Positions 8,304-18,132 of a DNA stretch of 64,000 nucleotides are shown here, one piece after another. The DNA lies in NCBI RefSeq assembly GCF_021390545.1, contig NZ_JAJUWR010000002.1, positions 1-64,000 of the forward strand. Reading direction: 5' to 3'. Both the position numbers and the translations under genes were made by a program. The stretch is from Algoriphagus sp. AGSA1. Lineage in GTDB: Bacteria; Bacteroidota; Bacteroidia; Cytophagales; Cyclobacteriaceae. Each line of letters starts with the position of its first letter. Position 1 is the stretch's first letter. Under the pieces are notes generated by a model. It saw nothing but the letters and a program-made list of their open reading frames with translations. It was not told the origin of the DNA and did no database searches.

Positions 8304-10022
8304 TTAATTCCTATTTGTGCTCATTATTTCATATGCTTTTAAGTAAGTTAGTAACAACGATAATTGCCCAGTTGAGTAGTTGTTCAAGCTTCTCGAAATA
8401 GTTTTTTCTTCTAACAGCGTGTTGATTGGAAGTAGTCTTTTTATTTCCGTAATATATTGTTTTGCACTGTTATTAGGTGAAGAACTACTTTTGAAAATAG
8501 ATTTCAAATGTTCTTTTGATTTTCTTGAAAGATATCGATTAGATAGTTTTTTTATGAAAGAGTACAATCCTTTACCTATTTGAAGCTTACCCTTTGAAAA
8601 ATTCTCGTTTCTAATAGATGCAACATCATGGTTAATATGAGCTATAAAATCGGAATAGAAGTTTTTCTGCTTCTTTATTTCTGGATCAAGGTGCATCATT
8701 AATGAGAAAAATTTCTTACTTAAGAAAGGAGTGGTGGACCAAAAATAATTTCTGTTTCTATCCTCTCCTTCAAATATATATCTCTTCATCCGTGCCCTTA
8801 AAGTAAATTGCTCCAATTTACCCGCACTTGTTGCTGCTGGCAATTCCTTTATGTAGGAGAATATTTGTTTTTCTAATTCTTTTTCGGATACTCCAGTTAT
8901 TTTTGCGGCTAGGTTAATCGTAAATTCATGGTTTTCCTTCATTATTAATCTGAATAATTTCAGATCACTATTGAATTTTAGATTTTTGCTTAAATCAGGG
9001 AAGACTTTATCTCCCCCATCACCGGTGAAAAAAATTATATTGCTGCCGAATTTTTTGCTTACTTCATTGCAGAATTGATATAGAAAATAGAACCTACAAG
9101 GTTGAATACTCATTTTTACTTTCATTAAACTGGCTATGTCGTAGTTGAATGACTCTTTGGTCAGCGATATTTTTTGCCAGTTTATAGTTAGAGCATCGGC
9201 GATTTCTTTAGCAATAATCCCGTCATAAAGAGCGGTTTTTTCCGCATTTTCAAATGTCACGCCTAAAAGAGGTTTTTTGCCTTTAACAAGTCCTGCGGCC
9301 ACTGATCTAGAGTCCATACCGCCACTCATGGATAGAACGTTGGTAGTCTCCGCTCTATCAGTACAGGCCTTTGTAAAAACTTCAGCCATGTCCTCTAGCA
9401 AGACTTTGGTGTTTTTAATCTTTGTTTTATCTTCGAAATTATAGGTTGTCTTTTTTTTCTTGACCTGCAGATTATTGTTCAGTGCATCAATTTGAATATA
9501 ATCGTCCAGTTGTAAGCAGAATATATTTTCGAACCAAGTTCTGTCAGCTAGATTATAATCGAATACCATGAACTCAGCTAAGTTCAATCTGCTTATTTCG
9601 GGTTGTAGGAAAAAATATGCAGTTTTAATCTGCCGGGAAATAACCCACCGTTGATCCTTGCTTCCAAAGTATAGAGGTAATCTGTTAAGATGGTCTCCGA
9701 AAACAGCTATTTGATTTTTTGTGATATCAATTTTGTAAAAGTAAAATTCCCCATCAAGGTCAAAGGCATATGAACTCAGTTTTTCATCAATTTTCTCTGT
9801 ACTTAGCGTTTTAAGCTCAGTTACAATAGATTCAAAGGCTTTTCCATAAATCTTGCCTTCCATAATAAGAATGATATCTTGATTAATCCTTAACGTGGAA
9901 ACCGGATAGTCATGGTTTGAAGAATTTAATACAATAAAATTATTATTTTTATAGATCACATCTTGATCTTCTAAGATGGATGAATAATTGGGACTATAAG
10001 AACAAATGGAGATGCCTACCAT
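8304..10022 (-). CDS. Asparagine-synthetase-like ATP-dependent amide ligase
   Basis: A 572-aa protein with the two-domain layout of AsnB. The N-terminal class II amidotransferase-like domain (about 1-190) begins MVGI instead of MCGI, so the nucleophilic Cys2 needed to release ammonia from glutamine is absent. The C-terminal synthetase domain has an intact pyrophosphatase P-loop, SGGMDS (about residue 230), and later a TGDGGD motif. Homologues in O-antigen and exopolysaccharide clusters are thought to form amides on uronic acids or amino-sugar substituents. Without Cys2 this one may use free ammonia or an amine, as beta-lactam synthetase does. Its 5' end overlaps the deacetylase gene by 7 bases, implying coupled translation in the polysaccharide operon. 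Confidence 0.75.
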   Translation of the reverse strand: MVGISICSYSPNYSSILEDQDVIYKNNNFIVLNSSNHDYPVSTLRINQDIILIMEGKIYGKAFESIVTELKTLSTEKIDEKLSSYAFDLDGEFYFYKIDITKNQIAVFGDHLNRLPLYFGSKDQRWVISRQIKTAYFFLQPEISRLNLAEFMVFDYNLADRTWFENIFCLQLDDYIQIDALNNNLQVKKKKTTYNFEDKTKIKNTKVLLEDMAEVFTKACTDRAETTNVLSMSGGMDSRSVAAGLVKGKKPLLGVTFENAEKTALYDGIIAKEIADALTINWQKISLTKESFNYDIASLMKVKMSIQPCRFYFLYQFCNEVSKKFGSNIIFFTGDGGDKVFPDLSKNLKFNSDLKLFRLIMKENHEFTINLAAKITGVSEKELEKQIFSYIKELPAATSAGKLEQFTLRARMKRYIFEGEDRNRNYFWSTTPFLSKKFFSLMMHLDPEIKKQKNFYSDFIAHINHDVASIRNENFSKGKLQIGKGLYSFIKKLSNRYLSRKSKEHLKSIFKSSSSPNNSAKQYITEIKRLLPINTLLEEKTISRSLNNYSTGQLSLLLTYLKAYEIMSTNRN

Positions 10023-10954
10023 GTTTGAATTGTTGGTTCTGTTTTTTTAATCTGTTTTTTTGAGATCTTTCTTTGAGCTCTATGTTTAAAAAGATTTTGA
10101 AACTGAAGTTTTATAAGCATTGGTAGAATATGAAGACCGGACGTTTTAACAATAAATTCATCTAAATTATCGGTATCGTTTGGATCCAGTCTTTTTAATC
10201 TATAAATATCTGAAAAAATGGAATTATAACCTTTATCAATGCTGAGGCAGTATTTATAGCCTGCTTGCTTCGCTATTTCGATTTCCCTTTCAGTGTAATC
10301 TCCGTTAGGATAAGCCAGAGTATTTATTGTGAAGCCATATTCTTTTTCTAAGGTTTTTTTGCAATTTTCAATTTCAAATTTAGCTTCACTATAGTCACAT
10401 TTTGGAAGGCAGGGATGAAAAGAAGTATGGGATTGCATATCAACATATTCACTCATTTCAACAATCTGGGCTTTGCTCAAAGCCTGTGGGTAATCATATT
10501 CTTGATCTTGTTTGAAACCGTGCCTGTGCATTAATGCCAGTCGATCTTTATTGGATATTTTTTTTAAACTTTCATTTGAAAAAAGTTCTCTGTTATATCT
10601 AAACCAATAGTGTCTATTGGTGTTGATGATCCCTGAATTTAAGAATATAGTCACTGGTATTTTGAGCTTTTTAATAACTGGCAAGAGCTCAAAGTTACTT
10701 ATCCTGCCATCATCAAAGGTGATGATCAGTGATTTTTTAGGTAGTAGATTTGAATCGTTGTTTTCAATTGCTTTGTAAAAAGTTTGTAAGGATATAATGT
10801 TATAATGTTTTTTAAGATAAGTGAAGTTTGTCTCGCCAACTTCCGGGGTCATTTCATGGAATACAAGTATAGTCACTTTGTTTCTTTGAAAAAGCATTCT
10901 CATTATAATTGGAAGTCCTGAATAACGCAGGATTCTATATACCAACGCAATCAT
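10016..10954 (-). CDS. Polysaccharide deacetylase (NodB homology, CE4)
   Basis: A 312-aa protein with the NodB fold. TFDDG (about residues 77-81) gives the catalytic base and first metal-binding aspartate. SHTSFHP gives the two metal-binding histidines. YPNGDY stands at the position of motif 3 in this subfamily. CE4 enzymes remove N- or O-acetyl groups from glycans using a divalent metal. The N terminus has a weak hydrophobic stretch (about 5-25), so location is uncertain. It lies 3 bases after the GT4 gene and overlaps the asparagine-synthetase-like gene. Deacetylation could expose an amine or otherwise modify the repeat unit. Confidence 0.85.
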   Translation of the reverse strand: MIALVYRILRYSGLPIIMRMLFQRNKVTILVFHEMTPEVGETNFTYLKKHYNIISLQTFYKAIENNDSNLLPKKSLIITFDDGRISNFELLPVIKKLKIPVTIFLNSGIINTNRHYWFRYNRELFSNESLKKISNKDRLALMHRHGFKQDQEYDYPQALSKAQIVEMSEYVDMQSHTSFHPCLPKCDYSEAKFEIENCKKTLEKEYGFTINTLAYPNGDYTEREIEIAKQAGYKYCLSIDKGYNSIFSDIYRLKRLDPNDTDNLDEFIVKTSGLHILPMLIKLQFQNLFKHRAQRKISKKQIKKTEPTIQTW

Positions 10955-10957
10955 GGT

Positions 10958-11920
10958 TTAAATACTTTTTGTGAAATCTATCCCGTAATAATTAGCCAGC
11001 CTATTTGTGATTGCTCTGCTGCTAAAGTGCTTTTTCCGTAAAAATGTTTCTCTTATTCCCGTTGTTCCATTGTTAAGACTTTTATCTACCAATTTTGCCA
11101 ATTCTTTAGCGTTATGGGAAGTGGATACGTAACAGTTGGGCACTTCTTTTACCATTTCAGCTACATCTCCAACAGGAACTGAGATTACAGGTAAACCACA
11201 GGATAGCGATTCTTTTATAACCTGGGGCGATCCTTCTGTCGTTGAGGTAAGCAACAAACAATCCGATCCATTGAGTAGTTGCTTTACCTGAAACCGGTTG
11301 ACGTTTTCTAACGTCTGGATAGCTATTTTGTGATGATATTGTTCTTTCAATTCTTTAATTACCTGAAGAAACAGAGGGTAATTTTTGACACTTCTTAATG
11401 GGCTGCTAGGAAACAGGATTATTTTTTCATCTCTTTCTTTCTCTTTTTCTTCAGGTGTGAAAAAGTCAGTATCTACTCCACAGGTAAGTATTTCCACACT
11501 TTTATTATATTTTAAGGCGTTGTCCCGCATGGTGGGGTTTTGAACAAATACGGTATCCACTCTAGAGATTATTCTTCTACTTAACCATACCTGAAGGTAG
11601 TTGCTGCCTCGGTTATTAAAATCACTGCCGTGCAGTGTCAAGAAAGTCTTGACTTTAGGCTTAAAGAAGAGTAAAAAAAAACCTGAAAGTCCGTAATGGA
11701 TATGGATTATATCGGGAATGTACCTGTTAATACACCTGGAAATTGAAAATATACTTTTGAAATATTCAAATTTAGTCTTATGTACGGAATTGATTAGAAA
11801 TATTTCATAGCTGAATTTATAATATTTAGTTAAATGATCTATTTGTTCTTTTATAAAAATTCCATCAGCAGGATTACTATCCGTGGGATACATGTTTGTT
11901 ATGAATAGTATTTTTTTCAT
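10958..11920 (-). CDS. Glycosyltransferase family 4 (GT-B)
   Basis: A 320-aa retaining glycosyltransferase-like protein, a little short for GT4. The N-terminal half starts KKILFITNMYPT and the C-terminal half carries the nucleotide-sugar-binding E-x7-E region (TEGSPQVIKE followed by CGLPVIS). It probably adds one sugar to the lipid-linked repeat unit on the cytoplasmic face; donor and linkage cannot be read. It is the third of three GT4 genes in a row. A 146-base gap with no recognisable element separates it from the preceding GT4. Confidence 0.85.
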   Translation of the reverse strand: MKKILFITNMYPTDSNPADGIFIKEQIDHLTKYYKFSYEIFLINSVHKTKFEYFKSIFSISRCINRYIPDIIHIHYGLSGFFLLFFKPKVKTFLTLHGSDFNNRGSNYLQVWLSRRIISRVDTVFVQNPTMRDNALKYNKSVEILTCGVDTDFFTPEEKEKERDEKIILFPSSPLRSVKNYPLFLQVIKELKEQYHHKIAIQTLENVNRFQVKQLLNGSDCLLLTSTTEGSPQVIKESLSCGLPVISVPVGDVAEMVKEVPNCYVSTSHNAKELAKLVDKSLNNGTTGIRETFLRKKHFSSRAITNRLANYYGIDFTKSI

Positions 11921-12066
11921 TCAGCCTTGTAAGGATTTAAATTTACTGTATAGGATATATGAATTTTGCTTGTCAGATTCGGATTTTTCATATTTAATGG
12001 GATGATTGAGGGTCTTATACATCACATTTATTTATATATTTTTAGTAGGTTTAATTTTAGTGTTTT

Positions 12067-13182
12067 TTAATTTTTGTTAATATACTTATGATAAATTTGT
12101 TCGTGTTTTTTGCTGCATTTGTCTATAGAGTAGTTTTCTAGGAAATATTCAACTAGCTCGCTTTTTTTGATCTTATCAGGTCTCCGTAGGTATTTGTGCA
12201 TCACTTGGTAATAACTGTCTTCAGATATGTCGCTGGACAAGTATCCTGTTTTATTGGGTTGAATAATGTCTTTTATTCCCCCCACCGGTGTGCATATGGG
12301 AGTGCAGCCACATGCAATAGCTTCCAATAAGGAGATCGGAAGTCCTTCAAATCGAGAGCTTAAACAAAAGACATCACTCTGGTAAAGATAATCACCGATA
12401 TTTATTGTTTCACCTAAAAAGTATATTCCATCTCCGGCAATTTCTTTTAAAAATACTGCTTCTTCTGATTCATAATCTCTGCCAACAATCAAAAGGATGA
12501 CATTCTTGTAATCACTTCTGATTCGATTGAATGCGTTTATTAAGACACTATGTTGTTTTTGGTTCTCATTGAATCTTGATAGATGAATAAAAACTAGGTC
12601 TTCTGGATTTGATTTTAAGGATTTTATCTCTTCTTTAACATCGTCGAACTTTTCTGTTTTATGGGGTTTTAAGCATCCATTGTAAATTAGTTCTGGATCA
12701 TTGATTTTATAGTAGTTTTCATATGACCTTTTACTATCATCTGATATGGTGATTGGGATTATTAGATTTCTTTTATAGAAGAATTTTCTTATTAAAAATT
12801 GATGTTTTATTTTTCCGTCAAATGAGGCATCATTGTGAATTGTATGGAAAATGGTGTTTTTTTTGTTAGAAAGTGTACGAAATAGAAAGTAAAAAACAAC
12901 CTGGAGATGTGTGTGGATTATGTCAGGTTCTAGTTTGTCGATGAATTTGTTTAATCTATAGATGTCTCTGATTCTAAATCCATTTCCTATTGGAAAATTA
13001 ATGTACTTAACATTACCGCTTAATTCGTTTGTGAAAAGGTCTGATGAGCTTCCTCTAAGTGTAATGATATATACTTCATGATTTTCAGATAATTTATTGG
13101 ATAAATCGACAACAAATTTTTCTGCGCCTCCCTGTATAAGTGCATATATTACCTGTACAATTTTTAGTTTTTTTCCTCCCAT
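12067..13182 (-). CDS. Glycosyltransferase family 4 (GT-B)
   Basis: A 371-aa GT4-type protein. The N-terminal acceptor domain contains the glycine-rich loop IQGGAEKFV and the IIHTHLQ segment. The donor domain has SSRFEGLPISLLEAIACG, the standard E-x7-E motif. It is expected to act in the cytoplasm on the undecaprenyl-linked glycan. It begins 4 bases after the upstream GT4 and is AT-rich like its neighbours. Confidence 0.88.
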   Translation of the reverse strand: MGGKKLKIVQVIYALIQGGAEKFVVDLSNKLSENHEVYIITLRGSSSDLFTNELSGNVKYINFPIGNGFRIRDIYRLNKFIDKLEPDIIHTHLQVVFYFLFRTLSNKKNTIFHTIHNDASFDGKIKHQFLIRKFFYKRNLIIPITISDDSKRSYENYYKINDPELIYNGCLKPHKTEKFDDVKEEIKSLKSNPEDLVFIHLSRFNENQKQHSVLINAFNRIRSDYKNVILLIVGRDYESEEAVFLKEIAGDGIYFLGETINIGDYLYQSDVFCLSSRFEGLPISLLEAIACGCTPICTPVGGIKDIIQPNKTGYLSSDISEDSYYQVMHKYLRRPDKIKKSELVEYFLENYSIDKCSKKHEQIYHKYINKN

Positions 13183-13186
13183 TGCC

Positions 13187-14344
13187 TTACTTTAATTTTG
13201 AATATACAGTTATCAGATCTTTGGCTATAATACTCCAACTTAAATTTCCCTTGGAATTTAGGTCTTTAATGTTGTTTCTCATTTTTTTCACAGTAGCTGG
13301 ATTTTGAAACATCCACTTTATGCTATCGGCTAAGGTAGTTATGTTGTTTGGCTCTATTAGTATTCCGGTATAATTATTAATTATCATTTCTTTTAACCCT
13401 CCCACATTTGTTGCTATTACAGGTTTGTTTAATGCAAATGATGTCATTATAACGCCACTTTGAGTAGCGTCTTTATAAGGGCAAACTATAAATTCAGACT
13501 CCTGTATAAGTTGAATTAACTCTTTGTTTGTAATATACCTGTTTATGAATATATAATTTGAATGGATGTCATAGGGGGTAATGTCAAAGTTATATTCACC
13601 GCTACCTGCTATGATTAATTTTGCATTTGGGAATTCACTTATAACAAGTTTAAACGCTTTGCAGAGTTCTTCAATTCCTTTATAGGGAGAGACTCTTCCA
13701 AATATCAGTAGTTGTTGGCTGTTTGTTATGAATTCTTTCTCAGGTGTGTATTTTTTTAAATAAGTATAGGAGCCAAGACGTGAAAAATATACGTTTTCCG
13801 TTTTTTTTCCAGAACTTGTGAGAAATACATTTGTTTGGCTTTTGTTTAACAGAATAATATTATTGAATAATTTATAGTTAAATTTTCGAATCGCATTGTC
13901 TTTTTTTGAGGTTTCCCCTGAATGAGGTAAAGGATCATGCACTGTTAAGACTCTGGGCGTATTGTCTGTAGCCAGAAAATATGAAAAATTGAAATTAAGA
14001 AAATTGTTTGAGTGGATTATATCTGGGGTTATTTTTCGGATCGCCTTAGCAAGCTTATATTGAAGTAATAAATTTGAAGCTGAGTAACTTTTTTCTGAAG
14101 TTCTATATATGATTGAAGTTCTGTTCAGGTCAATATATTCATCAAATTCTTTTAGCTCGTCAAAGATTATAGCAGGATAGATTCCAGCTTTTTTTAAAGT
14201 GGTTTTAAATTTTAGTGCAGTGGAACTTCTGGAATAGGTGGGAAGATCCAGGAAATAGTGTAAGTCTGCTTGTTTAAACAGTTCCCTAGTAAGAGATAAG
14301 TCCATGTCAAAAAACGAGGGATTTGATATATATGCTATTTTCAT
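13187..14344 (-). CDS. Glycosyltransferase family 4-like (GT-B)
   Basis: A 385-aa protein with GT4 architecture: LIFGRVSPYKGIEELC at the start of the donor domain and VIATNVGGLKEMI near its end. The usual E-x7-E region is altered to CPYKDATQSGVIMTSFA, so the first glutamate is missing. It may be an atypical GT4 or a less active paralogue. It lies 3 bases after wzy and immediately before the next GT4. Confidence 0.8.
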   Translation of the reverse strand: MKIAYISNPSFFDMDLSLTRELFKQADLHYFLDLPTYSRSSTALKFKTTLKKAGIYPAIIFDELKEFDEYIDLNRTSIIYRTSEKSYSASNLLLQYKLAKAIRKITPDIIHSNNFLNFNFSYFLATDNTPRVLTVHDPLPHSGETSKKDNAIRKFNYKLFNNIILLNKSQTNVFLTSSGKKTENVYFSRLGSYTYLKKYTPEKEFITNSQQLLIFGRVSPYKGIEELCKAFKLVISEFPNAKLIIAGSGEYNFDITPYDIHSNYIFINRYITNKELIQLIQESEFIVCPYKDATQSGVIMTSFALNKPVIATNVGGLKEMIINNYTGILIEPNNITTLADSIKWMFQNPATVKKMRNNIKDLNSKGNLSWSIIAKDLITVYSKLK

Positions 14345-14347
14345 GTC

Positions 14348-15637
14348 TTATGCAGGGGATACGATATCGGGCTGTTTATTGAGCTCTTTGTTTTTGAGTA
14401 GTTTTTCAAGAAGTTTTTTCTTTAAAAGCAATTTTACTATTCTCTTTAGCTGATTTTTTTTATTCAATTCTACTTGGTTGAAAATAAATAGAACTAAGGC
14501 TGTACTGATAGCATAACTTACATTATAAATACTTCCTGATGTGAGGGAGGTAAATAAAATCATCCAAAGATAATATTTGCAATAATAATATTCCTTAGGA
14601 AGTCTGACTGTGAAGGATTTGTACCAGATTATTATCCAGGCAATCACGGCAAATATTCCTGCCTGGGAATATAGCCCAATAATACCTACATCTTCAAGGT
14701 ACATTCCCTTGTCTATCAATCGCATAGTGACTGTTCCGTAATAACTTTTTTCACTTGGTACTCCATTACCCATAATTTTGGAAAAAACAGTATCGGAAAA
14801 TTCAGTCAGATAGTAAGCACCCGTAATGAACCTGATGTACTTGGTTCCTTCGCTTTTTGAATCCATGGTCTGTTGATAGATCCCTTCAAAAACAGGTAAG
14901 TTTAAGGTGCCTATATAAATGGCCGAAATTATAATTAAAATGGAGATGACTACTTTTTTTACTACAGACAGCTGGAATCCAAAATGCAGGAAATATAAGA
15001 GCATAATAAATGCGATTAATTGCCTGGTCGCTTGTAGTACCGGTACTACCAGTCCATAAATTGCAAGTGGTATCAGAACATATTTATTTCCTCGGTTTGA
15101 AATCAATTTACTCAGAGAGATAAAACAAGCAAGCCAGAATATTCCCCCGCCTGGAAATATAACCCTGGTAACTCCTCTGCTTTCGGCATATCCTCCGGTT
15201 TCATCTACCAGTGCATGACCGAAATAGGCTGTTTCGGGATTTAGAAGCTGAAATATACTGAGCACAAAATAGAAATATCCGAAAATAATAATAACGTTCT
15301 CTAATACCTTAACCTGAAATTTGAATGCATGTAACAGGAAGAAAACTGGAACTACGGTGAGGGGAATAGTCCTCACAAGGCTATCCATGAGACCTTGCTG
15401 CCAGATCAGGTAAGCGCTTACCACGGAAAAAAGCATGGAAAAAGTCAATAGCTGAACGGGTAGAACAAAGGCGCCCTTACAAGCGAAGAAATATCTTATC
15501 GAAATTAGTACAAGTACAAAAACAAATAAGAAAGGTATTTTGATACCAATTAAATCCCCCAAAAATCTTACTTCGAAAAATTTAAGGGATAGGAGAATGA
15601 TCACAAAAGCAACAATAGCTTGTAGGTATTTATTCAT
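14348..15637 (-). CDS. wzy: O-antigen-polymerase-like membrane protein (Wzy candidate)
   Basis: A 429-aa polytopic protein with about ten hydrophobic segments, a long periplasmic-type loop after mid-protein (about 245-310), and a lysine-rich cytoplasmic tail. This layout, with its position next to the flippase, fits Wzy polymerases, which join repeat units on undecaprenyl diphosphate at the outer face of the inner membrane. Wzy sequences diverge greatly, so the call rests on topology and context. Its start overlaps the end of wzx by 8 bases. Confidence 0.7.
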   Translation of the reverse strand: MNKYLQAIVAFVIILLSLKFFEVRFLGDLIGIKIPFLFVFVLVLISIRYFFACKGAFVLPVQLLTFSMLFSVVSAYLIWQQGLMDSLVRTIPLTVVPVFFLLHAFKFQVKVLENVIIIFGYFYFVLSIFQLLNPETAYFGHALVDETGGYAESRGVTRVIFPGGGIFWLACFISLSKLISNRGNKYVLIPLAIYGLVVPVLQATRQLIAFIMLLYFLHFGFQLSVVKKVVISILIIISAIYIGTLNLPVFEGIYQQTMDSKSEGTKYIRFITGAYYLTEFSDTVFSKIMGNGVPSEKSYYGTVTMRLIDKGMYLEDVGIIGLYSQAGIFAVIAWIIIWYKSFTVRLPKEYYYCKYYLWMILFTSLTSGSIYNVSYAISTALVLFIFNQVELNKKNQLKRIVKLLLKKKLLEKLLKNKELNKQPDIVSPA

Positions 15638-17042
15638 TCTGGTAATCCTTTTTATAGTTTTTAATGAAATATAATCCTACTACAATGCAGATTAGTACTG
15701 AAAGGCTGATTTTTAGTTGTATATCTAGGTCATTGATCAAAAAAGTGCTGATTAGAAACAAGGCTAAAGCCGCCGTCCAGCAGATAAATTCTTTTTTTAT
15801 TTTTATGTTCAATTGTTTTCTGAATGTCATCCATAGTATGATTTCAAAAACCGCAAAGGACAGCACATAGGCAACTGAAAGGCCATAAGCTCCAAATTGG
15901 CTGCCGTAGTACATCATGGGTATGGAGATAAGCCCGTTCATTATTGCAAGGTTAAACATGAGTTTTTCCTTGTTTATAGCACCCAATACAGTCGAAATGG
16001 TGTAGTTAACGGCCATTAGAAAAGTGAACCATACCTGCATTTGTGTAACTCGTACTGCAGGGAGATATTCTTCAGAAAACAAAAGTATCACGATGTCTTC
16101 TATGAAAAGATTAAACATAAATGCCAGCGATATCCCACTTATCAAGAAGTATTGAAATCCATTGGTCAGTAGATTATATAATTTTTTTTGATCACTTACC
16201 CAGAGAGCTGACAAGCTAGGGAAAGCAGCAAGTACAGCATAGTTGAGGATCATTTGAACGGGAGCTAATAATCTCCTGGCAAGGTTGAAAAAACCAATTT
16301 CATCAACTGTAGAATTTAATTCCAGGTAGATGTTGTAGAATTGCTGAACAGGAATCATAATAAGCATAACACTGAAATAAGGCCAGCTTTGTATTAGGAT
16401 ACTTTTCGTGGAGGTCAGGAAGGGCGATTTTTGACCCTTCATCATTCCATTTTTCCTCAGGTAAATGGCCAAACCCAGTCCCTGCAGAATATTGAGGGTA
16501 ACAAATATGAATATTAGATTATATACGGTAAAGGACTCTTCTGGGAGCAAGAAAACAAATCCAAACCAAAGAAGACCATAGATGATTTTGATCGCTGAAG
16601 CAAAGAACATTTTTTGATTCCCCAAAAAAGCATATTCCAAAACTGTCCAGAGGGCATTGACAAACCCACATAAGCTTACCAATAAAACTTCTTGAATTGA
16701 TAGTGTTCCGAACAAATGATTGTATAAAATATAAAGTCCGGTTAGTATAACTATTGTCAATATCCTTAGCAATAGCCCGTTCAAAATCAAATCACTTGTC
16801 TTATTGGAATCCCGGGCAATAGATCTGACGATTATAGGCTGAATGCCTAAATCGCTGATACTTAACAATAGTAAACCCTGTGATGTAATAAATGTATATA
16901 GTCCATAATCATCCGGAGCAAAATGTTGTGTTATTTTAAGAACAGTAATAAGCGCCAAAACCTGGGAAACCATATTTCCCACCGTCATAAAGGAAAAATT
17001 TTGTACGACTTTATTAGTAGTGATTTTCGTAATCGAGACCAT
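15630..17042 (-). CDS. wzx: Polysaccharide flippase (Wzx-like, MOP/PST family)
   Basis: A 470-aa membrane protein with about 12-14 hydrophobic helices. The N terminus (VVQNFSFMTVGNMVSQVL) and the DYGLYTFITSQG segment are typical of the polysaccharide-transport branch of the MOP superfamily. Wzx moves lipid-linked repeat units from the cytoplasmic to the periplasmic leaflet. It is followed by an overlapping wzy. A 137-base gap separates it from the GT2 upstream. Confidence 0.85.
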   Translation of the reverse strand: MVSITKITTNKVVQNFSFMTVGNMVSQVLALITVLKITQHFAPDDYGLYTFITSQGLLLLSISDLGIQPIIVRSIARDSNKTSDLILNGLLLRILTIVILTGLYILYNHLFGTLSIQEVLLVSLCGFVNALWTVLEYAFLGNQKMFFASAIKIIYGLLWFGFVFLLPEESFTVYNLIFIFVTLNILQGLGLAIYLRKNGMMKGQKSPFLTSTKSILIQSWPYFSVMLIMIPVQQFYNIYLELNSTVDEIGFFNLARRLLAPVQMILNYAVLAAFPSLSALWVSDQKKLYNLLTNGFQYFLISGISLAFMFNLFIEDIVILLFSEEYLPAVRVTQMQVWFTFLMAVNYTISTVLGAINKEKLMFNLAIMNGLISIPMMYYGSQFGAYGLSVAYVLSFAVFEIILWMTFRKQLNIKIKKEFICWTAALALFLISTFLINDLDIQLKISLSVLICIVVGLYFIKNYKKDYQNE

Positions 17043-17179
17043 TAAAATTAATTTAACTGATAGTATCGATTATATGGGGAGTATTTGTTTTTTTTTATTT
17101 TCATGTGAGTAGTTGATATCCAGAAAGAAAACTGCGGGTTTGGTTTTAAGAGTACAAAACTAAAGAAAATAAAAAGTCC

Positions 17180-18106
17180 TTAGAAGCTGGTCTTTATTAG
17201 ATCTTTTAGGGCTCTTTTTTTAGTCAGTAATGATTTATTCTTAAAGTAAAATTTGAGATTTTGAATTAGATTTCCGGATTTCGCATGGAATTTAAAGACC
17301 AGATCATTTTGTCCCTGGGTTCTTTTTCTGTTTAATTCCAGCATATAATCCAAAGGATATATTGATTCAGTTCCATTACATGTTTCGCGTATTATTCTTT
17401 CGAAATTAGCATGCATGACTTCAATATCCTTGAATCTTTTTCTTAGATTCTCTAAGGAGAGACTGTAGTTTCCGGGAAAAATTCTATAATTCAGCAGTAA
17501 CTTATTGGAGAATCCTACCCCATTATAGGCTAGCGTTGACCAAGTGACTTCATCTACACCCCAACCAGAGGTCTTTTCAGAAAACCCTCCGATTTCTTTC
17601 AATGCTTTTGTATCTACAATGAAGTCAGATAAAAAGAAGTCGCGCTTCTCGTATATTCTCTGGAAAACGAAATCTTCCTGTTTTTCCCATTCTGGGCATA
17701 TTTCGGTTATGCCAATGAAATTGCTTTGTCCATCAATCAGTTTTACCCTACAATGAAAAACTTTAGTATCCGGGTACTTTAGTGCTAACATATTGATCTC
17801 AGATAAAAACTCTTTATCTATGACATCATCATCACTTAGGATTGTGAAAAAATCCCCTCTTGATTTTTCTACTATTTTATTGAAGTTGGCCGGCATATTT
17901 AATTGCTCTGTGCTTTCTTCATAGGTCACGTTCGGTCGGTTTATCCAATCCTTGCACAGATCCTTTATTTCTGCCTTTACTTCAGGTGTATTGGCGTTGT
18001 TTCGAATGATAACTTCAAAATCTTTAAAAGTTTGAGCTTCAATGCTAGCCAATGATTCTTTTAAGTATTTTGTTTTTGTGATGGGCAATCCTATTGTGAA
18101 TCTCAT
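17180..18106 (-). CDS. Glycosyltransferase family 2 (GT-A)
   Basis: A 308-aa inverting GT-A glycosyltransferase. The N terminus FTIGLPITKTKYLKESLASI and the motif LSDDDVID (donor/metal site) are typical, and GGFSEKTSGWGVDE follows in the acceptor half. It probably adds a sugar in the cytoplasm to the growing repeat unit. It is the first glycosyltransferase after the sugar-nucleotide block and starts 26 bases after it. Confidence 0.85.
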   Translation of the reverse strand: MRFTIGLPITKTKYLKESLASIEAQTFKDFEVIIRNNANTPEVKAEIKDLCKDWINRPNVTYEESTEQLNMPANFNKIVEKSRGDFFTILSDDDVIDKEFLSEINMLALKYPDTKVFHCRVKLIDGQSNFIGITEICPEWEKQEDFVFQRIYEKRDFFLSDFIVDTKALKEIGGFSEKTSGWGVDEVTWSTLAYNGVGFSNKLLLNYRIFPGNYSLSLENLRKRFKDIEVMHANFERIIRETCNGTESIYPLDYMLELNRKRTQGQNDLVFKFHAKSGNLIQNLKFYFKNKSLLTKKRALKDLIKTSF

Positions 18107-18132
18107 AATAAAAATGATTTATGAAATAATTC

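Noticed and set aside
8304..10022. Lasso-peptide cyclase (McjC/LasC type)
   Set aside because: The asparagine-synthetase fold without Cys2 would fit, but there is no precursor peptide or leader protease nearby and the neighbours are all polysaccharide genes.
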